A stretch of 64,000 nt of DNA from Gautieria morchelliformis. Its lineage: Eukaryota > Basidiomycota > Agaricomycetes > Gomphales > Gomphaceae. The DNA lies in assembly GCA_015179125.1 (NCBI GenBank), contig WHVA01000334.1, positions 62,001 to 126,000 of the forward strand, given 5' to 3'. The translations under genes were made by a program, and so were the position numbers. Positions 31,889 through 42,304 of the stretch are shown here, one piece after another. Every line of letters begins with the position of its first letter. Position 1 is the stretch's first letter. A model generated the notes under the pieces. It did no database searches and had not been told where the DNA came from. It worked only from the letters and a program-made list of their open reading frames with translations.

Positions 31889-34800
31889 TCACCCCCCCTC
31901 TAGCGTGCTGCGTCCTCGAAGCGCGGGACACAAGGGATTGAAATGCCAGCGAGCGGATTCGGCGAGGGGCACCTGGATGTGTCCTGTAGAACTCCCGGAG
32001 TTTGTCAGGAGCGGAAACATCTTGCTCCGGGATCCACGAATTCTCCTCGTACCCATACCCTTCCCATTTCACGAGGAATTGGAGTCGTCCTCGCACAAAC
32101 CGGCTGTCCAGGATCCGTTCTACCACGTAGTGCTCTTCCCCATCTACAATTTCTGGCGGAGGTGGCGGATGAGCCTTCCGACGTGGAATTGGGTCCTCAA
32201 GCATAGGGAGTAACTTCACCACGTTGAAGACGGGGTGGAGGCGGGACATGGACATCGGAAGTCGGAGGCGGTATGCATTCCGTCCAACCCTCCGCGTCAC
32301 TGTGAAGGGCCCAAGGTAGCGGTGGGCAAGCTTCTGCGAAGGGCGTGTGGTGCGGATGTCACTTGCATCTAGGTACACCTTGTCTCCAACTTGGTACTCT
32401 GGGGCAGGAACCCGGCGTCGGTTGTAGTACTTTGCCATGTCATCCTTGGCCTTCGCAAGGGCCGACTTGGCTTCCGAAAGGGTGGAGTGCATGCGGTCTC
32501 GGAACTCATTGACCGTCTCGAGTCGGGAGTCAGCCTGGCGTGGTTCGAAGCCCATCCGCGGGTGTCGTCCGGAGTCAAGCATGAAGGGAGTCTGTTGCGT
32601 GGCGGAATGGACATGGTTGTTGTATTGGAATTCCGCCAGCGGAAGTAACTCATCCCAGTCATCCTGCCTCTCATTGACAAAGAGGCGGAGATATTGCTCC
32701 AACTCCTGATTGACCCGTTCCGTCTGTCCGTCACCCTGCGGATGGTACGCTGTGGTGGTAGCCAGCTTTATGCCGAGCAGGCGGTAGAGCTCCCGAGTCA
32801 GTTCCGCGACAAACTGCGGACCTCGGTCGGAAACGACTTGCTTCGGGAGCCCATGCAACTTCCAGACATGTGCAAGGAACAGGCGGGCCGCTCCGAGGGC
32901 TGTGATCGTCGTGTGCGTCGGAATGAAGTGGGACACCTTGCTCACCGAATCCACGACGTTCATGATCGCGTCGTAGCCATGAGACTCTGGGAGTTCAACG
33001 ATGAAGTCGACACTGATGGTGTCCCAGCGGGATTCGGGAATCGGGAGCGGAACAAGTTCTCCGACGGGTGGACGTCGTTGCGCTTTGGTTCGGAGACAAA
33101 GGTCACACGTCTTCACGTACTGTCCGATGTAGCGGGACATCTGAGGCCACCAGTAATTCCGAGCCACTAACTCCAGCGTCTTCCACCTGCCAGCATGCCC
33201 AGCGACCCGTGTGTCATGGTGCTGGGACACGATGCGACGGCGGAGGTCCGCCCCACCCGGAACATAGACCTTGCCCCTGAAGTGGAGCAGTCCATCACGT
33301 TCCGACCATTCCGCTGCCCGTACAGACCGTGAGTGCCCCTTCCGGAGTTCCTCCACTGCCTTCACCACCGACTCCTCCTTCTCTCCATTCCGGTACTGCC
33401 TCCGGATATCCCGGAGCATTTCCGCTTCCGCCCCAACTGCAGTTACTCCTTCTAGGGCACGGATTGCAAAGAGACTTGGGCGGAGCAGTGTCATATCCGC
33501 GTTGTCTCCACTTCCGCTTCCGTGATCCGCGCGGCGGGATAGGGCATCGGGCTTGCCCATGGTGCGGCCGGGGCGGTGGTGGAGCATGAAGTCAAACCGG
33601 GACAGGTGTAGGGACCACCGTGCTTGTCGTCGGTTCAACTTCTTAGATGTGCGGAAATACTCGAGGTTCTTGTGGTCTGTCCAGATCTCAAAAGGGCATA
33701 GAGCACCCTCGAGGAAGTGTCGCCACTCCTCCAGCGCTCGGATGATTGCCAGCATCTCCTTGTCATGGATCTCATAGTTCCGCTCGACCGGACTAAGGCT
33801 CTTAGAGAAGAAGGCAATCGGATGCCACCCCCCACCATCTTCCGATGACTGCTGTGACAAGACTGCTCCGGTAGCTGCGTCGGAAGAATCCGCCTCGACT
33901 CGATAAGGGCGAGAGTCGTCGGGAAAGATCAGGACCGGGGCGGAAGTGATCAGCTCCTTGAGTTTGTCAAAGGAAGTCTGTTCCGGCTCTCCCCACCGCC
34001 ATCCAACCTCCTTCTTGGTGAGGTCGAAGAGGGCATGGGCGTGGCAGGAGAAGTCCTTGATGAACCGCCGGTAGAAATTGACAAACCCAATGAAGGACTG
34101 GACCTCCTTCTTGTTTCGCGGCACGGGCCAATCCGATACACCGGAAACTTTGACTGGGTCCATTTCCACCTTTCCTTCCGACACAATCACCCCCAGATAC
34201 TCTATCCGCGTCCGCTCAAATTCGCACTTTTCCGGCTTGAGACACAGGTTGTACTCCCGGAGCCGTTCCAGCACTCTCCGCACGACTTCCCGATGTTCGG
34301 ACATTGTTTTCGTGAAAATGAGGATGTCATCGAGGTAGACGCAGACAACCCCTTCTGCTATCATGTCACGGAAAATGTCATTCATCATCGTCTGGAATGT
34401 GGCGGGACTGTTGGTGAGGCCAAAGAACATGACCTGTGGCTCAAAGAGTCCTCGATTGGTGCGGAATGCGGCCTTCCACTCGTCTCCCTCCCGGATCCGG
34501 ACATTGTTGAAGCCCCAGCGGACATCCAGCTTAGTGAAGTACCTCGCCCCGCGGAGTTGTGTGATCAGTTCGGAAATGAGTGGAATGGGGTACCGGTTCT
34601 TGATCGTGATCGCATTCAAGGCCCGGTAGTCCTGCACAAGTCTGAGCGAGCCATCCTTCTTCTTGATGAAGAACACCGGAGATGCCATGGGTGACTTGGA
34701 GGGGCGGATCCTCCCTGTACGGAGGTTTTCCGCAAGGAACGCATCGAGCTCTACCTGCTCCTTGGGTGACAGCGGGTAGACCTTGCAGTTGGTGGGCTTT

Positions 34801-35810
34801 GACCCAGGCTCCAACTCGATGGCGTGGTCCCACAGCTTCCGTGGAGGCAGGGTATCAAACGACTCCTTGGAAAAGACGTCCTCGAACTCTCGCAGGTACT
34901 CCGGAATTTCCGCCTCTACTCTATCATGCCTCTTGGAGGCTTCAGCAAGGCGTTGCGAAATATTTCCGGTGGCGTGGATGTGTTCCGCTTCCGGCGGAAG
35001 GTTTACGTACAGCAAGCGCTCCCCTTCCGCCAGAATGTCTTCCGGGCCGAGTCGGATGACGTCGGAATCGGAATCGGAATCGGAATTGGAAGTGGGATCC
35101 GGTTCAAATTCCGCTTCCGAGTCTTCTTCTGCAAGCAGTGGATGGGGGCCAGAACGACATGTCTGTATGAGCCGTTCAGTCTTCCGCTGCTCCTGGCGCT
35201 CCTTCCGCAGTTCCGACCTGCACATGTGACACTTGGCCGGACATCGACTCATCAGTACCTTCCGAGTCTGCCAATTGATCTCCGGGTTGTGCTCCTGAAG
35301 CCAGGTAAACCCGAGGATGATGTCCTGTTTCCCCAGGCTGGTGACTGCAAAGGAAGTGCGTTCTGAGTGTCCATCGTAGCGGAGAATTGTGTCTACTATC
35401 TCCGTGATGGACCCTGCCTCATTGGGGCTTCCATCCACATTGAACACCGGGATTGCACGTTGCAACTTCCGCGTGGTCAGTCGGTTCCGTTCCACATAGT
35501 CCCGGTCCATAAACTGACCAGTGGCCCCGCAATCGACAAGGGCGGGTCCGGATTTGACTTCCGCCGTATCTGTCGTCTGGATCTCCACCTTAATGACTAG
35601 TGACTTGGGGCCAGGGGTGGCAGCAACAACATAGCGCTTCGGAAGGCGTCTCTCCCAAGGGCGGATGCGGGATGGATGGGGTGTCTGATTTGGTTTTTGT
35701 GTGACTTTATCCGGTGGGTCTGTACGAAGTGAGGGGAGTGGGGGCTTTTCATTCTCTACTTCAAGACAGGCAAACCGGTTATGTACAGGCAGCAGGGGCA
35801 CACATCTCAC
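31668..35810 (-). CDS. pol: Gypsy D Pol polyprotein (PR-RT-RNaseH-IN-chromodomain)
   Basis: This 1380-aa frame has all enzymatic blocks: a retropepsin-like ALVDCGATGQFMD (Cys replacing the usual Ser/Thr in D-S-G), RT with [17 protein letters not shown] and VYLDDILIF, and RNase H (YRVEADSSDAATGAVLSQQ...[19 protein letters not shown]...TDHKNLEYF). Integrase has the HH-CC finger (HHDTRVAGHAG...CDLCLRTKAQR) and D,D-E core (VDFIVELPES, SDRGPQFV, YHPQGDGQTERVNQELEQYL). A chromodomain (VVERILDSRFVRG...VKWEGYGYEENSW) marks a chromovirus. The last ~75 residues are LTR-encoded and Ser-rich. The frame opens with GTG and is -1 to gag, overlapping its stop, so it is probably made as a Gag-Pol fusion. Confidence 0.9.
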   Translation of the reverse strand: MRCVPLLPVHNRFACLEVENEKPPLPSLRTDPPDKVTQKPNQTPHPSRIRPWERRLPKRYVVAATPGPKSLVIKVEIQTTDTAEVKSGPALVDCGATGQFMDRDYVERNRLTTRKLQRAIPVFNVDGSPNEAGSITEIVDTILRYDGHSERTSFAVTSLGKQDIILGFTWLQEHNPEINWQTRKVLMSRCPAKCHMCRSELRKERQEQRKTERLIQTCRSGPHPLLAEEDSEAEFEPDPTSNSDSDSDSDVIRLGPEDILAEGERLLYVNLPPEAEHIHATGNISQRLAEASKRHDRVEAEIPEYLREFEDVFSKESFDTLPPRKLWDHAIELEPGSKPTNCKVYPLSPKEQVELDAFLAENLRTGRIRPSKSPMASPVFFIKKKDGSLRLVQDYRALNAITIKNRYPIPLISELITQLRGARYFTKLDVRWGFNNVRIREGDEWKAAFRTNRGLFEPQVMFFGLTNSPATFQTMMNDIFRDMIAEGVVCVYLDDILIFTKTMSEHREVVRRVLERLREYNLCLKPEKCEFERTRIEYLGVIVSEGKVEMDPVKVSGVSDWPVPRNKKEVQSFIGFVNFYRRFIKDFSCHAHALFDLTKKEVGWRWGEPEQTSFDKLKELITSAPVLIFPDDSRPYRVEADSSDAATGAVLSQQSSEDGGGWHPIAFFSKSLSPVERNYEIHDKEMLAIIRALEEWRHFLEGALCPFEIWTDHKNLEYFRTSKKLNRRQARWSLHLSRFDFMLHHRPGRTMGKPDALSRRADHGSGSGDNADMTLLRPSLFAIRALEGVTAVGAEAEMLRDIRRQYRNGEKEESVVKAVEELRKGHSRSVRAAEWSERDGLLHFRGKVYVPGGADLRRRIVSQHHDTRVAGHAGRWKTLELVARNYWWPQMSRYIGQYVKTCDLCLRTKAQRRPPVGELVPLPIPESRWDTISVDFIVELPESHGYDAIMNVVDSVSKVSHFIPTHTTITALGAARLFLAHVWKLHGLPKQVVSDRGPQFVAELTRELYRLLGIKLATTTAYHPQGDGQTERVNQELEQYLRLFVNERQDDWDELLPLAEFQYNNHVHSATQQTPFMLDSGRHPRMGFEPRQADSRLETVNEFRDRMHSTLSEAKSALAKAKDDMAKYYNRRRVPAPEYQVGDKVYLDASDIRTTRPSQKLAHRYLGPFTVTRRVGRNAYRLRLPMSMSRLHPVFNVVKLLPMLEDPIPRRKAHPPPPPEIVDGEEHYVVERILDSRFVRGRLQFLVKWEGYGYEENSWIPEQDVSAPDKLREFYRTHPGAPRRIRSLAFQSLVSRASRTQHARGGVMSGDTLFSISSSDTTPSSDSISDSASGSDSISASAFGNDSASGRTSTSSVRLASSTPISDFRPGTVSEIKRLA

Positions 35811-37180
35811 CCGCTGCGTGTCACAAAATCCGATGCATCTTCCGCTTCCGGTAGACCATGTTCCGCATTTTCGGAAAGCTCTTCCGCAGTGGGCACTCCG
35901 TTTATGTCTGCAAGCGCGAGGAACTCTGGAAGGATCTCGAGTTTCTCCTCTGTGGTCATAAGCCGGATATCAAAGGCTTGGGGGCACTCGCGAGCGTAGT
36001 GGCCTGGTTGTCGGCAGCGGAAGCAGGTGATAGTTCCGTGGCCTTTTCCGCGCATGCGGTCGACATCCATCGGGGCAGGGCCACTCTTCGAGGGAGGAGG
36101 GCTATGGTTCCTAATAGGAGCAGGCGGAGCAAACATCGGAAATAATTTCCGTGTGGGAATGAATGCGCTTCCGGGTTTTGGCACAGGTTGAGTAGGACGA
36201 GCGGAACTGCGTGTCGTGTTCCGACTCGTCTCCACGAAGGCCTCATTTGCCTCCCTGTTCCGAGAAACCTTCTGCGCAGCTTGGTACCACCCTTCCGGGT
36301 CATCAAAATCCGGAGCTCCATCCCCAAGCAGCGCAACTTGGTTCTGGAGCGTCGGATCAAGTCCTCGTCGGAATTTGATGACGATCGTCTTGTCGTCGCC
36401 ATATTCCGCAAGGTCGATGAGCTCCTGGAAGCGATCGATGTAGTCATCGACCGGATCTTTGGCCTGGTACCAGCTCGTCCCCTCGAGCTTTGTAAGGGCT
36501 GTGAGCTGCTCGTTTTTCGGGCAGAACTGGTCGGAAAATGTTTTCTCGAACGCGTCCCAGTCCCGGAAGTAGTTCCCCTTGCCCTTTGCTTCATGTCGGA
36601 TCACCTTGTTTGCAAAACGGGCTGCGCGGTCCGATTTGAAAAAGGACAACGTCCAGTGAATCCGAGCCTGGTCGTTCGGAAAGAGGTCTCCGACAATTGC
36701 GAAGTAGATGCTGCATGTGTTGAAGAATGCGCGTCCCTTCTCCCGATCTCCGTCAAAGTCCGCCGGAGTTGCGGGTTTGACCTTTGCTAACTTCGTGGAC
36801 ATCCTCTTTTCCGCTAGTTCCGCTTTTCCGAAATCCGGATCATCCAGCATTTCATTTCCACCACCTTGTGGAATATCTAACTTAGCCAAAATCGCTTGTA
36901 AGGCTGTTTCAATCGCGTCGGTCTTCATCCGGTTCCGCGTCAATTCCTCCTCCATATTCCGAAGACGATCGTCCGGATCCATGTTGGAAGGAGAAATATG
37001 GGACGGGATTTCCGGGGTTGGGAGCTCGACGTAAGAAGAGGGGCTGTCGTACGCTGTACGTGCGGAAGAGGTTGCGATCTCCGAGTCGCTGTCTCCGATT
37101 CCGAACGCACCTATGGCGAATGCAACGCACAGTACGACCGCCGGTCCTCTAGGGGAGAGACTTTTCTGCTGTAAGGGCAA
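35807..37180 (-). CDS. gag: Gypsy D Gag
   Basis: The ORF is open over 457 aa; the likely in-element start is the Met at NMDPDDRLRNMEEELTRNRM, because the first ~10 codons lie in the LTR. It has a coiled-coil start, capsid-like ADFDGDREKGRAFFNTCSIYF and EKTFSDQFCPKNEQLTALTKLEG...DDYIDRFQELI segments. A canonical zinc knuckle CFRCRQPGHYARECP (CX2CX4HX4C) lies near residue 395. An acidic C-terminus follows. Gag ends TGA at 35807 with pol in the -1 frame. It is intact. Confidence 0.85.
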   Translation of the reverse strand: MPLQQKSLSPRGPAVVLCVAFAIGAFGIGDSDSEIATSSARTAYDSPSSYVELPTPEIPSHISPSNMDPDDRLRNMEEELTRNRMKTDAIETALQAILAKLDIPQGGGNEMLDDPDFGKAELAEKRMSTKLAKVKPATPADFDGDREKGRAFFNTCSIYFAIVGDLFPNDQARIHWTLSFFKSDRAARFANKVIRHEAKGKGNYFRDWDAFEKTFSDQFCPKNEQLTALTKLEGTSWYQAKDPVDDYIDRFQELIDLAEYGDDKTIVIKFRRGLDPTLQNQVALLGDGAPDFDDPEGWYQAAQKVSRNREANEAFVETSRNTTRSSARPTQPVPKPGSAFIPTRKLFPMFAPPAPIRNHSPPPSKSGPAPMDVDRMRGKGHGTITCFRCRQPGHYARECPQAFDIRLMTTEEKLEILPEFLALADINGVPTAEELSENAEHGLPEAEDASDFVTRSG

Positions 37181-37649
37181 CCCTGGCTAGTCGTGGAGAT
37201 CACACTACCACACAACTGACAAGGGGAAATCCAAAGTATGTATAAATGAACAGAGCATACAAAAGAGGGGGTTCTCACCTGACAAGGGGAAATCCAAAGA
37301 GAAAAGTCTAAGGACCCCCAATGTCAGCGAGCCCGTATTATACTATGCTGCGCAGCCAGGGACAACGCTTGGCACCCGCCATCAACCCTGCATCCCCCTG
37401 ACCCTTGATCGACCCTTGATGCCACCTATTATGCGAGTCGCTTGATTTCCGACACTGTTCCGGGGCGGAAGTCGGAAATTGGAGTGGAACTGGCAAGGCG
37501 AACGGAACTGGTGGAAGTTCTCCCAGAAGCGGAATCGTTCCCGAAAGCGGATGCGGAGATGGAATCGGAACCGGAAGCGGAGTCGGAAATGGAGTCGGAA
37601 CTGGGTGTGGTGTCGGAACTGGAAATGGAAAACAGGGTGTCCCCTGACA
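37170..37649 (-). repeat. Gypsy D 5' LTR
   Basis: Essentially identical to 31409-31888. The frame entering from the interrupted transposase gene (37887 down) passes into this LTR and stops at 37429, so the truncated transposase acquires the same Ser-rich tail as Pol. Confidence 0.9.
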
Positions 37650-37654
37650 GATAT

Positions 37655-37960
37655 GCCATGTCGTGGGCAGGGGTCGAGCCACGGGCCGAGCGCGCGTGGG
37701 GCAGAGGGATACCGGGGATGCCAGGGAGAACAGGGGTGCCCGCATACACGGGGTTTCGCATGAGAGGGACACCGGAGCCTAACTCACGGTATGATCTGTT
37801 GTGAGCAGGGGTCAAGCCACGGGCCGTGTCCTCGTAGGGCATATGGGGACTGGGGATGCCAGGGTGAACAGGGGCGCCCGCGTACATGGGGTTTCACGTG
37901 AGAGGGACGCCGCCGAACTTGGTGAATGACCTGTCATGAGCAGGGGTTGAGCCACGGGCC
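37655..37960. repeat. About 125-bp coding minisatellite
   Basis: Two to three tandem units share 'gagcaggggt..agccacgggcc' and 'ggggtttc.c.tgagagggac' blocks. A further unit lies left of gypsy D at about 31340-31403. Confidence 0.7.
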
Positions 37961-38988
37961 ATGCGTGCGTGGGGCAGATGTGCAGGTAGAGGCGGAACGG
38001 CAGGAAGAGGGGGAAGGGCAGGCGGAGGGGGATTTACCTCCGCAGACGAGTCTCCAATGGATGCACATCGTTTGCGGCTTCGGCGCGCTTTTAAGAAAAG
38101 CACCTGGAAGCGAGGGTTGGTGGCAAGTTCAGGATGGAGGGTCATGTACTCTTTGATCCGAGATGTCAACTGTGCAATAGTCCCCTGTTGGTCGAGGGCG
38201 AAGGCAGCTGCGATGTCTTTCAAGTCGTCTTTATGTTTATATGCTGCGATGGGTTGTTCAAACGTCTTTAAAACCGCATTGTGAGAGCGTTGAAGCTCTC
38301 ATGCTCGGGCAGCCGCTTCCAGCTCTTGCTTTTTGGCGGCTTCCTCAGCCTGTTGGGCCTCACGTCCTCGTTGTTCTTCCTCAAATTGGGCAGCCTGTGC
38401 GGGGCATGTTATCACCTGGGGGCCAGCGTGGGTCTTGCGCCGTTTGGTGGGGTGCTTTTTGGTGCCCTCTTCTATCAGTTGGCGCAGATGAGCTATCTCC
38501 ATGGCAGCAAGTGTGATGTGTGCCCGCGAGGCCTGGGTCTCTGCCCGTGAGGCCTGGCTGTCCTCCCGCAAGAGCTGGTTCTCTTCCCGGACCGCCTTGG
38601 CGTCTGCCTGGGCGGCACGCATGTTAAGGAACATGCCATTTATTTGGCTGACGAGACTCTCACTCAGGTTCTCAACTGGCAAGTCATGGATGGACATAGG
38701 AGAAGAGAATGCACCGGAGCCAGAGGGCTGGGATGAGGAGGCAGAGGAGTGGGCCGCACTATTACGTCGATTCAGGAGCTTTAGGTGGCGCGTCTTGTCC
38801 TGCATAATGCTGCGAATGCCATATGAGTGACGGCGATGGCCACTGGAGCCTGTGAGTGCTGATGATGTCATGGAAGAGGTATCCATGGATGAGGGTGGTG
38901 AGAGAAACCGATAGTCCCATAGGGATGGAATGGGTGACTTGACACCCACGGAGTCAGGAGGGGGCTCTTTGGGATTAGGGAGTGTCAC
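37655..38988 (-). pseudogene. Pogo-type transposase gene, C-terminal region with SAP-like and PLxRNP repeats
   Basis: On the minus strand the order is: a Ser-rich linker; a long coiled coil (ADAKAVREENQLLREDSQAS...ITLAAMEIAHLRQLI); the KKHPTKRRKTHAGPQVITCPAQAA box common near the C-terminus of basidiomycete pogo transposases; an Ala/Glu helix; a SAP-like segment (IAAAFALDQQGTIAQLTSRIKEY); a Pro-rich run; then about 125-bp tandem units each encoding VPLxRNPxYAGxPVxPGIP and ARGxTPAHxxxY. TGA stops near 38298 and 37894 each replace CGA in the repeat or helix pattern. It probably joins the frame at 39023 through a ~51-nt intron (GTAAGTC...GATCAG). Gypsy D breaks the last unit. Confidence 0.55.
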
Positions 38989-39022
38989 GCCCTATCGCTG
39001 ATCAGCACCAGCCTACGTGACA

Positions 39023-40598
39023 TTACATGAAATACGCTTGACTTACAGGTTCGTCCTGGACAATCGGTGCGTAATCTGGATCGTTATCATCCATATCGCC
39101 CTGCTGCTCCACCATCCCTGCCTCGGCCTCCTCATCCTCGTTGTTGTGCTCGTTGTCCTTGGTGTTCTCGCCCTCGCCCTGATCTTCCTCGTCATCCTCC
39201 TCGTTATTGTCATTCCTTCCTTGCGCGCCTGGAGACCCGCCACTCGCTTGACTATCCTGACTCTCCTGGTCCTCCCCGGGCGTCATCTCCGCACTCTCAG
39301 GGGAGGAGGGAAGATCCCCCGACCACAAGTCAGGCACAACACCACCGGCCGTCGACGTAGACAGACTGGGTCCAAAGTCTTCGTCCGTGAACACCTGGTC
39401 GTCAAACGGGTGGATTCCGCAGCGCTTGAACGCGCTTTGGATCACCTTCGTCGTCATGGACGTCTCCCGGACGGCGAGATATTCCTTCACGAAGGTTTGG
39501 CGCGTGACTGGCCTCTGCTCAATGCCGCTCTTTTGGCATCGAAGGGCCCACGCAATTTGAAGCGGGCCGAACACAGCGACGTCCAACGGCTGGAGTTTAT
39601 GGGTCATATGGGGAGGGAGGGAGTAGAGGATGATGTTGTTCTTGGTTGCTAACTCCCGGACGCCGTCGGTCTCATAGGATTTGTGACCGTCCGTAATAAG
39701 AAGGATAGGCTTGCCCGAAGGGTTATTCGCGGATACGTGTTTGAGGAAAACATCTCTGAACCAGCCCAAATATACCTCATCGTCGGTCCAGCCGTTCTGA
39801 GAATACGCAACACTACGAAGCCAGACATCAGTGCGAACAGGACGTATGTGTACAGAAGGAGTCACCCGCCCAATCCAGCGCATTTCCACCAACCTTCTGG
39901 CTCCGCGCCGTTCGTCAGCACCACCAACGGTGGAACTTTGGTGCCGTTGGCGCAAACGGCCTCCAGAACGGTGATGTTGGTGAGGGAGTCGGATTGCAGA
40001 GCGTATCTATCCTTCGCCCCTTTGGTGAAAATATATTGCGTGGCGATCCCCTTCCTCCCACCGCCGAGCTGGATGCCCTTCTCATCTTGTAAATGTTCTC
40101 GGGCGGGACATCGTACTCGGTCAGCACCTCCTTGAGAAGCTTGAAATGAGACCCGACGTTCGTCCTGTTGAAAGCTCGGGCTCGCTTCGGGTCCAGCGCG
40201 CGGGGCTTACGCGCCTCGAGTTCCTCGGCATGTGTCTTGAGAAACGTCGCCACCCAACGTTTACTCGGCTCCTTGCCGCACAATGAGTGAACTGTGTGCT
40301 GCAGGTCCAGGCGCGAGAGAGGCTCCCCCTTGAGCGCCTTGAACTTGCACCAGTCGACCACCGCGGAGGTTTCGTGGCTGCTTAGCAATTTCTGCTTTTC
40401 ATGAGCGTCCCGTGGAGCCTGGTGATTACCTTGGATACGGTTGCGCAAGGTGCTGTACTTAACATTCCACGCGGTCGCGGCCGCCCTCATCGACTTGTGC
40501 CGGCCTGATTGGAACACTACTAATGCCGCTTTCATTCGAGATCCCGCATCCTTGTCCATAGGGCTCGAGATTGCGGTCGCCCCGCTGGATTGAGGCAT
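39023..40598 (-). pseudogene. Pogo/Fot1-type (DDE_1) transposase, core region
   Basis: N-terminal part (40598 down to about 40080): an HTH-psq-like RAAATAWNVKYSTLRNRIQG, then a CENP-B-like HTH (KRWVATFLKTHAEEL). The DDE part has LLITDGHKSYETDGVRELA, with the second Asp, and LPPHMTHKLQPLDVAVFGPL, with the third. The first catalytic block should read YKMDEKG; instead four bases are missing exactly there (about 40080), which shifts the frame and removes the Asp. A second frame change lies near 39860. The acidic Asp/Glu/Asn tail (39180-39060) is intact. Inactive by two lesions. Confidence 0.75.
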
Positions 40599-41336
40599 GG
40601 GTACAGTACTTAGCGCGGATGTGGATGGCAGTGGATGGCAGAGAACAAAAGGCGGCGGAGTGAGTCAGAGTCTCATGCCAAGATCCGGCCGCGCGGGCGC
40701 CTGTCACGCAGAGTAATTAGCTGCAGCGTGACTAGCCCTTGTTTCTCCCACCAGCCCCCTGCCACCAGCATAGTAGAATTAAGGACTAAACACCAAATAG
40801 GGTTATATGAAATGTAAATCACGCAGAATCCCAGCAAAACAGAGGTCTCAGGAGTGCATGAAGGCTCTCCAGTGCTAAATTACATGTCGTGCATGGTCAT
40901 TTTACGTGATCTTTGTGACCCCACGCATCCCAAGAAAGATTCAGTATTTACTAACAACTCTAGCTACAGAGTTCATTAACTTGGGCCCTCATGGCCGGCT
41001 TCGACCCAAATAATTTTCAGACTCTGGTTATTTTCAAACTCCAGGCACGTGATTGTACGTTCACACACATCCCTGCACCCTGCCATTGCACGGACTGCAG
41101 TGACTGCAGGGGCCATTTGCTTCAGATCCCTCGCACCCGTGAGCGTCACCTCGAGGCACCGAGGTAAACCAGGCACTCGAGCGCAAACACCATGGCCTGC
41201 CAAGCATTAAGAGACAAGCAGCTAGAACCTGAGATGAGTTCATCTTGGTACAGTCTCGATATAGCCTCACAGTCTCGCCGTAACCCGCGTCTCTAACCCG
41301 AGCATCGACACAATCCCTCGACCATTCTTATGGCGG
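40599..41336. other. Spacer right of pogo-type element
   Basis: No gene recognised. The transposon's right terminus should lie here, but I could not identify matching inverted repeats. Confidence 0.4.
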
Positions 41337-41653
41337 TCAAATTGCACAAAAATGATTTTTCCTGCACGCACCGAAGATGTAAACCCGCGCACGTGAGAGT
41401 GTATGCCCACGTGGGTGGGTATGGGTGGTTATGTGCCCCTCATGACAAATGCTTGCGGCATCAAGCCGGCATGATGCATCTGCATCGGAAACGATAAAAT
41501 ATATTTGCGTTATGTTAAGCGCAGTAATTATATTTCTCTGTGCTGAGTGCGGAGGGAAGAGTGAGTAAGGTTCTCCCTCCGAACTCAGGCTACTGTATAG
41601 TACCATGTCTGACTAATCAGGTGATTGCATCACGTGAGAGTGTCACTGCAACA
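41337..41653 (-). repeat. Copia 3' LTR, probable
   Basis: The minus strand after the RNase H stop has a purine tract (CATCAGGGGGGTGTG), then TGTTGCAGTGACACTCTCACGTGATG, a start typical of basidiomycete Copia LTRs. The inner boundary at 41653 is clear; the outer boundary is a guess. Confidence 0.4.
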
Positions 41654-41679
41654 CACCCCCCTGATGCTGGCGACCTGCC

Positions 41680-42302
41680 CTAAAGAAGTCCCATGGCATG
41701 ACGATGGCGCTCGACTGACTCGCAGGGTAGTGCTTTCGTTAGGAGGTCCGCGGGCATATCTTTTGTGGGTACGTAATTTACCAGGGTGAGTTTCTGTGCG
41801 ACTTTCTCTCGTAACCAAAAGTATTGCAGGTCCAAATGTTTCATCCGGCCGTGGTGCTCCAGATTCTTGGCAATGGAGAGGGGATTATCAATATGGAGGT
41901 GAGACGGTTTGCTGATCGCTGAGCTGAGTTCATCCAGCAAGGTGTGCAACCAGATAATTTTGGTTCCAGCTAATGTTGCTGCTACAAACTCGGCTTCGGT
42001 TGTGGATAACGTGACGATGTTCTGTAACTTGCTAGCCCAGCTAACCGCCCCGGTTCCAATTTTGATGAGGAACCCTGAGGTTGAACTGGGTTCCCTCCGT
42101 GATCGGCATCGGTCCACGTTCAGAATGCTTTGGTTGAGTTATCTGGCATGAACGTGAGTGCTAAATCAATGGTTCCTTTCAGGTATCGTAGAAGGCGCTT
42201 CACGGCCACCCAGTGAGTCGGGCCTGGGTTCAAATTGAACCGCGCAAGGCATCTGACGGTGTAGGTGATATCAGGGCAGGTTGCGATGGCTAGGTAGTTC
42301 AA
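41680..42302 (-). pseudogene. Copia RT end and RNase H
   Basis: NYLAIATCPDITYTVRCLARFN (end of RT) with one shift into SGFLIKIGTGAVSWASKLQ and TLSTTEAEFVAATLAGTKIIWL, then HLDLQYFWLREKV...DMPADLLTKALP, the standard Copia RNase H signatures. Confidence 0.8.
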
Positions 42303-42304
42303 CG

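Larger units (their letters stand above)
31409..37649 (-). mobile_element. Ty3/gypsy chromovirus element 'D', full length, coding-intact
   Basis: LTRs of exactly 480 bp (31409-31888 and 37170-37649) begin TGTAAGGGCAACC and end CCCCTGACA. The only difference I can see is one base near 31492/37253. GATAT is duplicated at 31404-31408 and 37650-37654. A GAGGGGGGG polypurine tract abuts the 3' LTR. gag and pol are both open. It inserted into the 3' coding part of a pogo-type transposase gene. This is the youngest and best candidate for a still active element in the window. Confidence 0.95.

Noticed and set aside
33271..35366. Several 80-220 aa plus-strand ORFs over gypsy D pol
   Set aside because: Antisense shadows of an intact pol gene in GC-rich sequence.
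37655..37960. CRISPR-like array
   Set aside because: The repeats are about 125 bp, diverged and coding; no spacer structure, and the host is a eukaryote.
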